NCBI GenBank assembly: GCA_041568335.1
Contig: JBFFZZ010000069.1
Location: forward strand, 1 to 12,233
Source of the DNA: WVWW01 sp041568335
GTDB lineage: Bacteria; Acidobacteriota; Polarisedimenticolia; Polarisedimenticolales; Polarisedimenticolaceae
Length of the DNA stretch: 12,233 nucleotides
Direction of reading: 5' to 3'
Every line of letters begins with the position of its first letter. Position 1 is the stretch's first letter. Position numbers and translations under genes: made by a program. The notes under the pieces were generated by a model. The model saw nothing but the letters and a program-made list of their open reading frames with translations. It did no database searches and was not told the DNA's origin. Below are positions 1-8,000 of the stretch, in pieces.

Positions 1-188
1 CGCGGCGTCGTGACGCGGGAGGGATCGTACTGCCGCGCCAGGAACTTGTTGGTCCGGTAGCACAGGAACCCGTCCGTGATCGGGTGGTCCGGATCCCCCT
101 CGATCCGCGTGATGCGTCCGTTCTCGACCGTGGCGACGATGCCGCACGCATCGGGGCAATCGCGATCGCACATCGTCTTGACCCGCAT
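1..188 (-). CDS. Molybdopterin oxidoreductase, N-terminal fragment (cut by window edge)
   Basis: Reading the minus strand from an ATG at 188-186 gives 62 residues running off the left edge. They form the [4Fe-4S] domain that opens bis-MGD molybdopterin oxidoreductases (DMSO reductase superfamily). Cys7, Cys11, Cys15 and Cys43 show the C-x3-C-x3-C-x27-C spacing, inside the motif MCDRDCPDACG. They are followed by the typical stretch EGDPDHPITDGFLC. Such enzymes move electrons through this cluster to a molybdenum or tungsten active site. There is no Tat signal before the first cysteine, so a cytoplasmic enzyme is likely. The residue two after the fourth Cys is Arg45, where many family members have Lys. 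The substrate cannot be told from this fragment. The gene is divergent from the transporter to its right, with only 37 bases between starts. No good Shine-Dalgarno is visible upstream of this ATG. Confidence 0.85.
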   Translation of the reverse strand, partial: MRVKTMCDRDCPDACGIVATVENGRITRIEGDPDHPITDGFLCYRTNKFLARQYDPSRVTTP

Positions 189-225
189 GGGAGGAGTTTA
201 CTACCCGGAACGCTTTTTGGTGATA

Positions 226-1527
226 ATGGAGTCGATGAGCTGGCTCAACCTGGTGTCGCTGGCGGGGTTCGTCACGCTGGGGGCGGTCGCCTGGCTTGCC
301 GGCGGCCGCCGCCGCCCGTTCCCGAAGCGCCCGGTTCTCGGCGCCACGCTCCTGATGGCCGTGCTCGGGGTCGTCGTCTTCCTGGTGCCCCCGACGCGCA
401 TGGTGCTCCTGCGGGCCAACGACGTCGTCCTGGCCGTCCTCGGCGGCGCGAACGCCGGCGCGGAGTTCCTGTTCGGCCCGCTCGCGCTCGGCGCGGGCCA
501 GTCGACCGACGCGGGTGAGCCCTCGATCGGCTTCGTGCTGGCGGCCCAGGTCCTGCCCGCGGTCGTCTTCTTCGCCTCGATCATGGCGATGCTCTACCAC
601 CTGCGGCTGCTGCAACCCGTGGTGCGCGGGCTCGGCCGTGTGTTCCACCGCACGCTCGGTCTGTCCGGCGCGGAGGCGCTCGCCGGGTCGTCCAACGTGT
701 TCTTTGGCGTCGAGTCGGCGACGACGGTGAGACCGTACCTCGAGCGAATGACGCGATCCGAGCTGCTCACCGTCCTGACGTGCGGGATGTCGACCGTCGC
801 CTCGACCACACTCGCGATCTACGTACTGTTCCTCAAGGACAGTTTCCCGCAGATCGCCGGTCACCTGATTTCCGCGTCGGTGCTGTCGATCCCCGCCGCG
901 GTGCTCGTTTCGAAATTGATCCTCCCCGAGACGGAAACGCCCGAGACGATGGGCACCGTGCCTCCGGTCGCCGAGGGCGAGCGTCACCGGAACTCGATCG
1001 CCGCGCTGGCCGCCGGCTCATGGGACGGGTTGAAGCTCGCGGCGGGCATCTCGACATTGCTGATCGCGGTGCTCGGCGTCGTCGGGGTGCTCGACTTCGC
1101 GTTGTCCAAAATCGGCAGCATCGGCGGCGAGCCGCTCAGCTTCAGCCTGATCCTCGGCTGGATCTTCGCGCCCGTGGCCTGGCTGCTCGGTATCGAGTCC
1201 GCCGATACGCAGGTCGCGGGCCGGCTGCTCGGCCAACGCTTGATCCTCACGGAGATCCCGGCCTATCGCGAGCTCGGGGCGCTGGCGCAACAGGGCGCGG
1301 TGTCGGCGCGCTCTTTCGTGGTCCTGTCGTACGCGTTGTGCGGTTTCACCCACGTCGCGTCGATGGGTATCTTTGTCGGCGGCTTCGCCGCGCTGGCTCC
1401 GAGGCGGCGGGACGATTTAGCGTCGTTGGGTCCGAAGGCGCTGCTCGGCGCGGTCCTGGCCACGTTGATGACGGGTGCGCTCGCGGGAATCCTGTTCCAC
1501 GGCCAGGCGGGTCTGATCGGCCGCTAG
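226..1527 (+). CDS. Concentrative nucleoside transporter (CNT/NupC family) with atypical substrate site
   Basis: This 433-residue polytopic membrane protein has the length and order of the CNT family, which couples nucleoside uptake to Na+ or H+. An N-terminal helix (about residues 5-24) precedes the NupC N-domain and an EFLFGPLA segment. Hairpin 1 has SSNVFFGVES (155-164) followed by RPYLERMTRSEL. Hairpin 2 has LTEIPAYRELG around Glu343. The C-terminal signature runs from GFTHVASMG (373-381) to GGFAALAPRRRDD. The fold assignment is firm; the substrate is not. As I recall the family, hairpin 1 carries GQTE or GQSE and the later motif GFANFSSIG. Here these are GVE, one residue shorter, and GFTHVASMG with His for Asn. 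The reading frame is open back to 76, but that part overlaps the divergent molybdoenzyme gene. ATG 226, with a weak GGTGAT just upstream, is the likely start; GTG 220 and ATG 235 are alternatives. Confidence 0.85.
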   Translation: MESMSWLNLVSLAGFVTLGAVAWLAGGRRRPFPKRPVLGATLLMAVLGVVVFLVPPTRMVLLRANDVVLAVLGGANAGAEFLFGPLALGAGQSTDAGEPSIGFVLAAQVLPAVVFFASIMAMLYHLRLLQPVVRGLGRVFHRTLGLSGAEALAGSSNVFFGVESATTVRPYLERMTRSELLTVLTCGMSTVASTTLAIYVLFLKDSFPQIAGHLISASVLSIPAAVLVSKLILPETETPETMGTVPPVAEGERHRNSIAALAAGSWDGLKLAAGISTLLIAVLGVVGVLDFALSKIGSIGGEPLSFSLILGWIFAPVAWLLGIESADTQVAGRLLGQRLILTEIPAYRELGALAQQGAVSARSFVVLSYALCGFTHVASMGIFVGGFAALAPRRRDDLASLGPKALLGAVLATLMTGALAGILFHGQAGLIGR

Positions 1528-2909
1528 AGCGCGGTGGACATCGCGGTGGCGGTGCGTGTCCGGCGATCGAACCGATGGCAGACGTTGCGGACGAGCGTTC
1601 GCGCCTCGGGGTCCACGAGCAGACCGTGAGGCGTCTCGCGCAAGATGCCGCGCGCGATCAGGCCGCCCGTCGAACGCAGCTCACGCAGCTCCTCCTCGAA
1701 ATAGTCTTCGAAGCGAATCGCATGGGCCCGTTCCACCTCGTCAAAGCGCACCTCGAGATCGCACATCAAGCGCTGAATGACGGTACGCCGTACCAGGTCG
1801 TCCTCGTCGGTCGGACAGCCCTTCTCGACGGGAAGCAAACCCTGGTCGAGCGCCCGCTCGTAGGCCGAGAGCTTCTTCACGTTCTGGACCAGTCCCCGGG
1901 GGAGCTCGCTGATCGACGACACGCCGAGACCGATCAGCGTCGAATCGCGCCGGGTGGTGTAGCCCATGAAGTCACGGTGGACGGTTCGTTGCGCGACGGC
2001 ATGGGCCAGCGGATCGGTCGGCAGCGCGAAGTGGTCCAGGCCGACCTCGACATACCCTGCGTGAACCAACCGTTCCCGGGCGACCTCTTCGAGCCGGCGG
2101 CGCAGCCGGACGCCCGGCACGGTCGCCGGGTCGATCCGGCGCTGATTCGGAACGCGATCCGGCAGGTGGGCGTAGCCGTAGATCGCGATGCGATCCGGGC
2201 GCATCTCGACGACCGCATCCATTGTCTGGCCGACACGTCGTTCGGTTTGCAGCGGCAGCCCGTAGACGAGGTCGACGTTGACCGAATCGAAGCTCAACGA
2301 TCGCGCGTTGCGGACGACGCGACGCGTGGTCTCCGCCGACTGCGTCCTGCCGATCATCGCCTGAACCGCCGGCGCAAAATCCTGGACGCCGATCGACAAG
2401 CGGTTGAAACCGAGGCGGCGCAACATACGCAGGTGATCCAGCGTCGTGACACGCGGATCCGCCTCGATGCTGATCTCGGCGTCCGGTGTGAACTCGAAGC
2501 CACCCCGGATTGCCTGCATCGCCAGACGCAGCTCCTGCGGGGTGTAGTAGGTCGGCGTCCCGCCGCCCCAGTGCATCCTTGTCACGCGCACGTTTTCGCC
2601 GAGCCGGTCGGCGACCGCCCGAACCTCACAACCCAGCAACTTGAGATAGGCCGTCGCGGCATCGTGGTGTCGCGTGGCGATCACGTTGCAGGCGCAGTAC
2701 GTGCAACGTTCGATACAGAAGGGGATATGCGCGTAGAGCGCGATCGGGCCGTCGATTTCGGCGAGCCAGCGGGAGTACTCCTCCGACGTGAAGCCGGGAG
2801 CGAAACTGTGCGCCGTCGGATAGGAGGTGTAGCGTGGGACGGCGCGCGACGCCTCGTCGAGCCATCGATCAGCGCCTGTCTCCGCAGTACCGCTGCCGTA
2901 CGGTGACAT
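1524..2909 (-). CDS. hemN: Oxygen-independent coproporphyrinogen III oxidase (radical SAM)
   Basis: This cytoplasmic enzyme oxidatively decarboxylates coproporphyrinogen III to protoporphyrinogen IX without O2, using a radical SAM mechanism, in heme synthesis. From the ATG at 2909 the protein has 461 residues, against about 457 for E. coli HemN. Visible landmarks are PRYTSYPTA near residue 25, Tyr59, and the cluster motif HIPFCIERCTYCAC. Cys65, Cys69 and Cys72 bind [4Fe-4S], and Cys74 is the extra HemN cysteine. Next come HWGGGTPTYY (113-122), ISIEADPR (147-153, SAM region), LSIGVQDF (171-178), NVDLVYGLPLQ (211-221) and, further on, MGYTT. The extra Cys and the full C-terminal HemN domain favour true HemN over HemW-like paralogues. 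ATG 2909 is preferred over GTG 2939 because it has a good AGAGGGA nine bases upstream. The gene ends tail-to-tail with the transporter. No FNR-type palindrome was seen upstream. Its presence suggests at least facultative anaerobiosis. Confidence 0.95.
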   Translation of the reverse strand: MSPYGSGTAETGADRWLDEASRAVPRYTSYPTAHSFAPGFTSEEYSRWLAEIDGPIALYAHIPFCIERCTYCACNVIATRHHDAATAYLKLLGCEVRAVADRLGENVRVTRMHWGGGTPTYYTPQELRLAMQAIRGGFEFTPDAEISIEADPRVTTLDHLRMLRRLGFNRLSIGVQDFAPAVQAMIGRTQSAETTRRVVRNARSLSFDSVNVDLVYGLPLQTERRVGQTMDAVVEMRPDRIAIYGYAHLPDRVPNQRRIDPATVPGVRLRRRLEEVARERLVHAGYVEVGLDHFALPTDPLAHAVAQRTVHRDFMGYTTRRDSTLIGLGVSSISELPRGLVQNVKKLSAYERALDQGLLPVEKGCPTDEDDLVRRTVIQRLMCDLEVRFDEVERAHAIRFEDYFEEELRELRSTGGLIARGILRETPHGLLVDPEARTLVRNVCHRFDRRTRTATAMSTAL

Positions 2910-2918
2910 GGCGAGCGA

Positions 2919-2925
2919 TCCCTCT
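2919..2925 (-). promoter_or_regulatory. Ribosome binding site of hemN
   Basis: On the minus strand this reads AGAGGGA, nine bases before the ATG at 2909. It decides that start over the in-frame GTG at 2939, whose upstream sequence is poorer. Confidence 0.6.
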
Positions 2926-2993
2926 AGACAAGTACTCACACGCCCAACCTACCCGAACGGCGATGCCGGGCCTATGGTGACTTCCCGTCCCGC

Positions 2994-3007
2994 GGATTCG
3001 GAAATCC
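2994..3007 (-). terminator. Small hairpin after glgC, weak terminator candidate
   Basis: The minus-strand RNA downstream of the glgC stop reads GGAUU-UCCG-AAUCC: a perfect 5-bp stem closed by a UNCG-type tetraloop. There is no U-tract and the stem is short, so intrinsic termination is doubtful; it may simply stabilise the 3' end. It lies in the 109-base gap (2910-3018) that also holds the hemN leader. No convincing sigma-70 promoter was seen in that gap. Confidence 0.2.
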
Positions 3008-3018
3008 CCTACGGAGCT

Positions 3019-4293
3019 CTAGATCTTGGTGGAGTCCGTGATCACGGCGTTCTTCGGCACGACGACGATCCCGTCACGGATGACCCAGGCGTCGCCGTCG
3101 GCTTCCTTGACCCCGTCCTTGTTGACGATGCGTACGTTGCGCCCGATGCGAGCGTTGAGGTCGATGATCGCGTCCTGGATCAGCGATCCCTCGCCGATGC
3201 CGACGGGCGGCACGTCGGACCCGCCGGGGGGTGGGTCTTCCTCGGCGCCCATGATCAACGAGCGCCGTACGGTGGCCTTGTTCATCGTGGTGCGGATCCC
3301 GATCACCGATTGCTCGATCGTCGATTCGAGGATCGTGGCACCACCGGCGAGCAGCGTGTCGTTGAACCGGCAACCGCGCAGCCGCGACCCCGGCAGGTAG
3401 CGTGGATGCGTGTAGAACGGCCACTCCTCGTCGTACCAGTCGAACGGCGGCTCGGGGAGCACCATGTCCATGTGCGCCTCGTAGAACGCCCGGACCGTCC
3501 CGATGTCGCGCCAGTAGCCGTCAAAGAAGTGGGCCTGGACTCGCGACTTCCCGACCGCGGCCGGGATGACCTCGCTCCCGAAATCGATGAGGTCGTTGTC
3601 GAGACACTCGACCAGGACGTCTTTTTTGAACAGGTAAATGCCCATCGAGGCGAGGTAGGGCCTGTCGGGACCGACACCTCGAGCCGCCAGTAGCTCGGGG
3701 GCCACCTTCATTCCCTCCCGCGCTTCGGGGGTCTGAGGCTTCTCACGGAACTCCAGCACCTTGCCCGTCTCGTCGACACGCACCGCGCCGAATCCGGCGA
3801 TCTGCTCCTCGGAACAGGGCAGCACCGAGAGCGTGACATCCGCCTCGGCCTCCAGGTGGTCCCGCAGCATGGTCCGGTAGTCCATCCGGTACATGTGATC
3901 GCCGGCGAGAATCAGCACCAGATCACCGTCCAGGCCACAGAGCGTTCCGAGGTTGCGGCGAACCGCGTCGGCCGTTCCCTGGAACCAGCCATCGTGGACC
4001 GGGGTCTGTTGCGCGGCGAGCAGTCTCACGAACCCGCGCGAGAAGATGTCGAACTTGTAGGTCTGGTTGAGATGCCGGTGCAACGAGTTGGAGTTGAACT
4101 GCGTCATCACGAGCATCCGTTCCATGCCGGAGTGGATCGCGTTGCTGATCGGGATATCGATCAGCCGGTACTTGCCGGCGATCGGCACGGCGGGCTTGGC
4201 GCGCATGCGGGTCAGCGGATCGAGCCGTGAGCCGCGACCGCCTCCGAGAATCGCGACGATCACGTCGCGTGCTTTGTCGTTCCAATCCGACAC
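3019..4293 (-). CDS. glgC: Glucose-1-phosphate adenylyltransferase (ADP-glucose pyrophosphorylase)
   Basis: It makes ADP-glucose and pyrophosphate from ATP and glucose-1-phosphate, the committed step of bacterial glycogen synthesis, in the cytoplasm. The 424-residue length is normal. The nucleotidyltransferase domain has ILGGGRGSRL (15-24; Ser22 where Thr is usual), RAKPAVPIAGKYRLIDIPIS (31-50), WFQGTADAVRRN (103-114), LAGDHMYRMDY (129-139) and FREKP (182-186). The FFDGYWRDIGT motif is at 256-266. A left-handed beta-helix domain follows, with a loop rich in Pro and Gly at 351-364. It ends in a GIVVVPKNAVI element, resembling plant and cyanobacterial enzymes more than the E. coli type, so the allosteric effector may differ from fructose-1,6-bisphosphate. 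The start is GTG 4293, with GAGG nine bases upstream inside the end of the preceding gene. Only three bases separate it from that gene's stop, implying co-transcription and probably translational coupling. Confidence 0.95.
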   Translation of the reverse strand: MSDWNDKARDVIVAILGGGRGSRLDPLTRMRAKPAVPIAGKYRLIDIPISNAIHSGMERMLVMTQFNSNSLHRHLNQTYKFDIFSRGFVRLLAAQQTPVHDGWFQGTADAVRRNLGTLCGLDGDLVLILAGDHMYRMDYRTMLRDHLEAEADVTLSVLPCSEEQIAGFGAVRVDETGKVLEFREKPQTPEAREGMKVAPELLAARGVGPDRPYLASMGIYLFKKDVLVECLDNDLIDFGSEVIPAAVGKSRVQAHFFDGYWRDIGTVRAFYEAHMDMVLPEPPFDWYDEEWPFYTHPRYLPGSRLRGCRFNDTLLAGGATILESTIEQSVIGIRTTMNKATVRRSLIMGAEEDPPPGGSDVPPVGIGEGSLIQDAIIDLNARIGRNVRIVNKDGVKEADGDAWVIRDGIVVVPKNAVITDSTKI

Positions 4294-4296
4294 GGG

Positions 4297-4899
4297 TCAG
4301 ATCCTCACCGTCCCCTCGAACAGGTGCAGAGAACAGTCACGGCAGAATTTCTCTTCCTTGAGGTCGAGATCGGCGAGGTGCTTGGAGGCGGCCAGGATGC
4401 ATTTGGGTTGGCTGCACTCCTTGGCGCCACGCAGACGCGCACCCATCCGCGCCATCTCCTTGACCAGACGGGAGCGCTGCTTGTTGAGGTCCGCGCTCCG
4501 TCGATAGAACGACTCTCGGAGTCGTCGGACAGAGGTGACCGCGAGTCCGGCCTGCGAGATCAACGCCGCGAAGACGCCGTCCGAGTTGGCCGTGAACAGA
4601 TCGACATCGGTCACGAAAAGGTAGCCGTCGGTCTTGAGCGGCGGTTTGTCCTCCAGGGCTCCGTCGGCGCCCACCAGCGTGCCCGAACCGAGCTGCGGGG
4701 CCATCGAGCGCGCCGCTTTCATCAAATCCGCCGCGCGGAACTGCCCTCGCTCGGTGTCATGCGCGGCCTGGGGCACCGGGAGGCGGCCGCGGATCTCCAG
4801 CGGTGCCCGGAGCAGCCGTGCGACGCGAACGGTCGTCAAACGCAGTTCCTCGTCGTCGACCTTACCGACGGTGATGATCGCGATATGAAAAGCCGACAC
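4297..4899 (-). CDS. Archaemetzincin-fold protein with lost catalytic zinc site (pseudo-peptidase)
   Basis: This 200-residue protein aligns in outline with archaemetzincins (peptidase family M54). It has an N-terminal beta strand with VGKVDDEEL (11-19), DTERGQFRAADLM (48-60), GYLFVTDVDLF (92-102) and VTSVRRLRESFY (121-132), then RLVKE (144-148). The family then has HExxHxxGxxHC. Here, without gaps, the positions read R151-M-x-x-R155-x-x-G158-x-x-E161-C162, so all three zinc-binding His and the catalytic Glu are gone. The structural zinc site is kept: C162-x4-C167 and C186-x2-C189. It is therefore probably a non-enzymatic Cys4 zinc protein on a metzincin scaffold. A segment at about 71-90 looks like an insertion. 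The start is GTG 4899 with GGAGG four bases upstream. It is the first gene of an operon with glgC, which may point to a role in carbohydrate storage or its regulation, but nothing in the sequence proves this. Confidence 0.8.
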   Translation of the reverse strand: MSAFHIAIITVGKVDDEELRLTTVRVARLLRAPLEIRGRLPVPQAAHDTERGQFRAADLMKAARSMAPQLGSGTLVGADGALEDKPPLKTDGYLFVTDVDLFTANSDGVFAALISQAGLAVTSVRRLRESFYRRSADLNKQRSRLVKEMARMGARLRGAKECSQPKCILAASKHLADLDLKEEKFCRDCSLHLFEGTVRI

Positions 4900-4902
4900 C
4901 GT

Positions 4903-4917
4903 TCCTCCGATTCCTCC
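4903..4917 (-). promoter_or_regulatory. Tandem Shine-Dalgarno sites before the archaemetzincin-like gene
   Basis: The minus strand carries GGAGGA twice, at 4917-4912 and 4908-4903, upstream of the GTG at 4899. The nearer copy is close to the start (four bases after GGAGG) and the farther one lies 12 bases away. Together they support this GTG start. Confidence 0.5.
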
Positions 4918-4941
4918 ACGGCGGCGCAGAGGGCGGTTCTT

Positions 4942-4969
4942 CTGAAAGTTCCCGTGCGGCCCCTATAAT
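4942..4969 (+). promoter_or_regulatory. Candidate sigma-70 promoter for the synthetase-GNAT gene
   Basis: A perfect consensus TATAAT lies at 4964-4969 in otherwise GC-rich sequence. A CTGAAA (4 of 6 matches to TTGACA) lies 16 bases upstream at 4942-4947. Transcription would begin near 4976, giving a leader of about 45 bases. The 121-base divergent gap (4900-5020) must also hold the promoter of the archaemetzincin-glgC operon; no convincing minus-strand promoter was found. Confidence 0.55.
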
Positions 4970-4990
4970 CCTCCCGATCGACCGCTCAGG

Positions 4991-5004
4991 GCAACCCCTG
5001 TTGC
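4991..5004 (+). repeat. Perfect inverted repeat in the leader of the synthetase-GNAT gene
   Basis: GCAAC-CCCT-GTTGC, two 5-base arms around a 4-base loop, lies downstream of the candidate promoter and eight bases before the GGAGG at 5012-5016. It could fold in the leader RNA near the ribosome binding site or act as a small operator. It is short enough to be chance. Confidence 0.3.
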
Positions 5005-5020
5005 GGATGACGGAGGCCCC

Positions 5021-8000
5021 GTGGATCTGACGTCGCGTTCCGAGAGCCCCGAGAGCGAACGCATGGCCCGGGCATTGGCCGGTCTATCGACCCTGACGAC
5101 CGACGATGCCGTCGCCCGGCTAAGCCAGGCGCTTGCGCGCGCGGCGGACCCGCAAACGTCGGGGGCCGAGGCCGAGCGGCTCGACCGGGCCGTCGTTCGT
5201 GCCCTGGCCGGAGGCATCGAGCCCGAACCGTGGCTCGCGTCGCTCGCGCTCGACGAGCTTGCGGGATTGTTCGACCGCGCGGTCGCCCGGTTACAGCGGG
5301 CGCCCGAGGCCGCGACGCCGAAGCGGACCGTGATGGACCTGCTCGATCTGCTGCGCCGACCGGCGTTCCTGATCCGGATCGATGAAGCCGATCGCAACGT
5401 CTGGGCGGACCGGTTCCTCGCCGGGATCGAGTCGGCGACGCTGACGGTCGGTCCCTTGTTCCGCCAACGCGCCGACAAGCTGGGGTCACGGGTCCTGTTC
5501 CGTTATCAGCGCTCCGGTCGCCCCCGAAACCTCACCTGGCGGCGCGCCCGCTCGCGAGTCGAGCTGATCGCGCGGGCCTTGCTGTCGTTGAGCGGCACGG
5601 CCGAACCGCGGCCGGTCGCGCTGCTCTCGGAGAATCGAATCGAGCTGGCCCTTGCCGACCTGGCGTGCCTGACAAGCGGTCTTTTCAACGTCCTCGTTCC
5701 GGCAAACTCGACCGATGCGGACGTGCGCTACATCCTCGGCCACTCCAAGGCGCACACGGTCATCGTGTCCAACCGCAAGCAGCTCACCAAGGTGATCTCG
5801 GCCCGGGAGGAGCTCCCCGACCTGCACTACATCGTCGTAATGGACCCGCTCGACCGGATACCCGACGGGGTGACGTCCTGGGAACAGCTCATGTCGCGAG
5901 CCGAACAGGTCCCCGCAAACGTCCCGGAGGAGCGCGGTCTCGCGGTGCGACCCGACGCGCTGGCCACCGTGATGTACACGTCGGGTACGACCGGGACTCC
6001 CAAGGGCATCCTGTTCACCCAGCGGAGTTTGGTCTTCAAGCGGTTCGCTCGAGCGCTGGCCCTGCCCGAGATCGGCGAGGACGACGTGTTCCTCTGCTTC
6101 CTACCGTTGTTCCACACGTTCGGCCGCTTCCTGGAGATGCTCGGCTGTATCTTCTGGGGCTCGACCTACTGCTTCCTGGACAACCCATCGCCGCGCGCGC
6201 TGGTGGCGGGGATGCGGCGTTACCGGCCGACCGTCTTCATCAGCGTTCCCAAGAAGTGGATCCAGCTTCACGAGATGATCACCGCTCGCGCGGATCCGGT
6301 CGGGGCGAGCGATGAGGAGCTCCGGGCGGCGACCGAATCGGTCACCGGAGGGCGGCTGCGCTGGGGCCTGTCGGCGGCGGGACATCTCGATTCCGACATC
6401 TTCCGTTTCTTCCAGCACCAGGGTGTCGAACTGGTCAGCGGCTTCGGGATGACCGAGGCGACCGGCGGGATCACGATGACCCCTGTCGGGGACTACCGCG
6501 ACAACTCGCTGGGCATCCCGCTGCCGGGGATCGAGACCGCCATCGCCGAGGACGGCGAGATGCTGGTCCGCGGACCGTACGTGATGGCGGGTTATCTCGA
6601 CCCGCCCGATGGGGAGCCCTCCTTCGATGCGGACGGTTGGTTCCACACCGGCGACCTGATGGAGGTCGACCGCGACGGGCACCATCGGCTGGTCGATCGC
6701 AAGAAGGAGATCTACAAGAACATCAAGGGTGAGACGATCGCTCCGCAGCGTATCGAGAACCTGTTCCGCGATCTGGAGGCGGTCGGCCGCGTCTTCCTGG
6801 TCGGCGACCACCGCGAGTTCAACACCGTTTTGTTGTGGCCCAACCCGGACTATGCGGGGATGGATTTCCGCACGGCCGCCGAGTCCGAGATCCGCGATCA
6901 TTTCCGATCGCTGGTCGTCTCGGTCAACAAGTTCCTCGCCCCCTACGAACGTATCGTCGACTTCGCGATCATCGATCGCGATCTCGATCCCGAGCGAGGC
7001 GAGCTGACCGAGAAGGGCACGCCGCGCCGCAGTAGGGTCGTTCGTAACTTCGCCGAGACGATCGGCCTGCTCTACCGCCGTACCAACCTGGAGGTCGGCG
7101 ACGTCGAGCTGACGCTGCCCAACTGGCTGTTCCAGCGGCTCGGGCTCACCGCGCAGGACATCCGTATCGGCGACGGCAAGCTGCTGCTGCCGTCACGCGG
7201 ATCGTCCCTCGTCGTCGAGCGGCATTCCGACGATCTCGTGCAGATCGGCTGCTGCTACTACCGCCACCCCAAGGGTCCCGTGAACCTCGGGGCATTGCTC
7301 TATTCGCCGCGTCTCTGGGTCGGCAACGAACAGCTCGTCGACTTCGTCGATCTCGAGCTCAACGAACGCCACCGGGCGGGCCGAACCGAGGAAGGGATCC
7401 GGTGGGAAGGCCGCGCCAGGCCTTACAGGGTCACCCCGCAGGACAGCGACGCGCTGGCGGCGGCCGGGCAGGTGCAGCAGCACGACCTGCTGCAACTGGA
7501 TCTGGCGGCGCGTATGCTCTCCTCCGAGGAGCGCAGTCACGCGCTGGCCGCGGTGCAGCTGCTCGAGCAGATCCTGGATGAAGAGGACGGCCCGCACATC
7601 GAACCGGCCCGCCAGGTGCTGGGCCGCGCCGCGTTGGCCGGCTCGCTCGACGTGCGTCGCGTGGCCTTCCGCGTGCTGGTGGCCAACGAGCACGACAACC
7701 GTTTCGAAGAAACGCTGCGGCTGTTTTTGACGCCGGCCTCGCCGCTGCTCGACGAGGGGACGCGCGACGCGCTGTGCGGGCAGAGCTTGTCCCCGGCGCG
7801 CCTGGCCGCGTTTCAGAATCTCGCACGGGAAATCTGTTTCTCGGAGGACAAGGGCAGCGAGTATGACGAGCTTGCCGGCTCTTTGTTAACGGTCCTGGCC
7901 GCCTACGGTGCGGCGCATCCGGTGTGTTACCGGCCGATGCGGACGTTCCTGGTGCGCGTCAACCTGCTCGCACCGAAGGAACCGGTGCGCGAGCTCGCGG

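Noticed and set aside
76..225. N-terminal extension of the transporter to an upstream ATG at 76 or 187
   Set aside because: It overlaps the conserved molybdoenzyme N-terminus on the other strand, lacks family similarity, and has no good ribosome binding site.
780..2906. A 708-codon plus-strand frame over the end of the transporter and across hemN
   Set aside because: It is out of frame with one clear gene and antisense to another. Its product is Arg/Asp-rich with no recognisable motif, as expected from GC-rich codon bias.
2910..3018. An FNR/Anr-type site upstream of hemN
   Set aside because: No TTGAT-N4-ATCAA-like palindrome is present in this gap.
2908..3693. A plus-strand frame opposite glgC
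   Set aside because: Antisense to well-conserved glgC coding sequence, with a composition unlike a real protein.
4960..4995. A minus-strand promoter for the archaemetzincin-glgC operon overlapping the TATAAT
   Set aside because: The reverse complement gives an ATTATA/TTATAG-like element, but the only -35-like match (TTGCCC) is poorly spaced.
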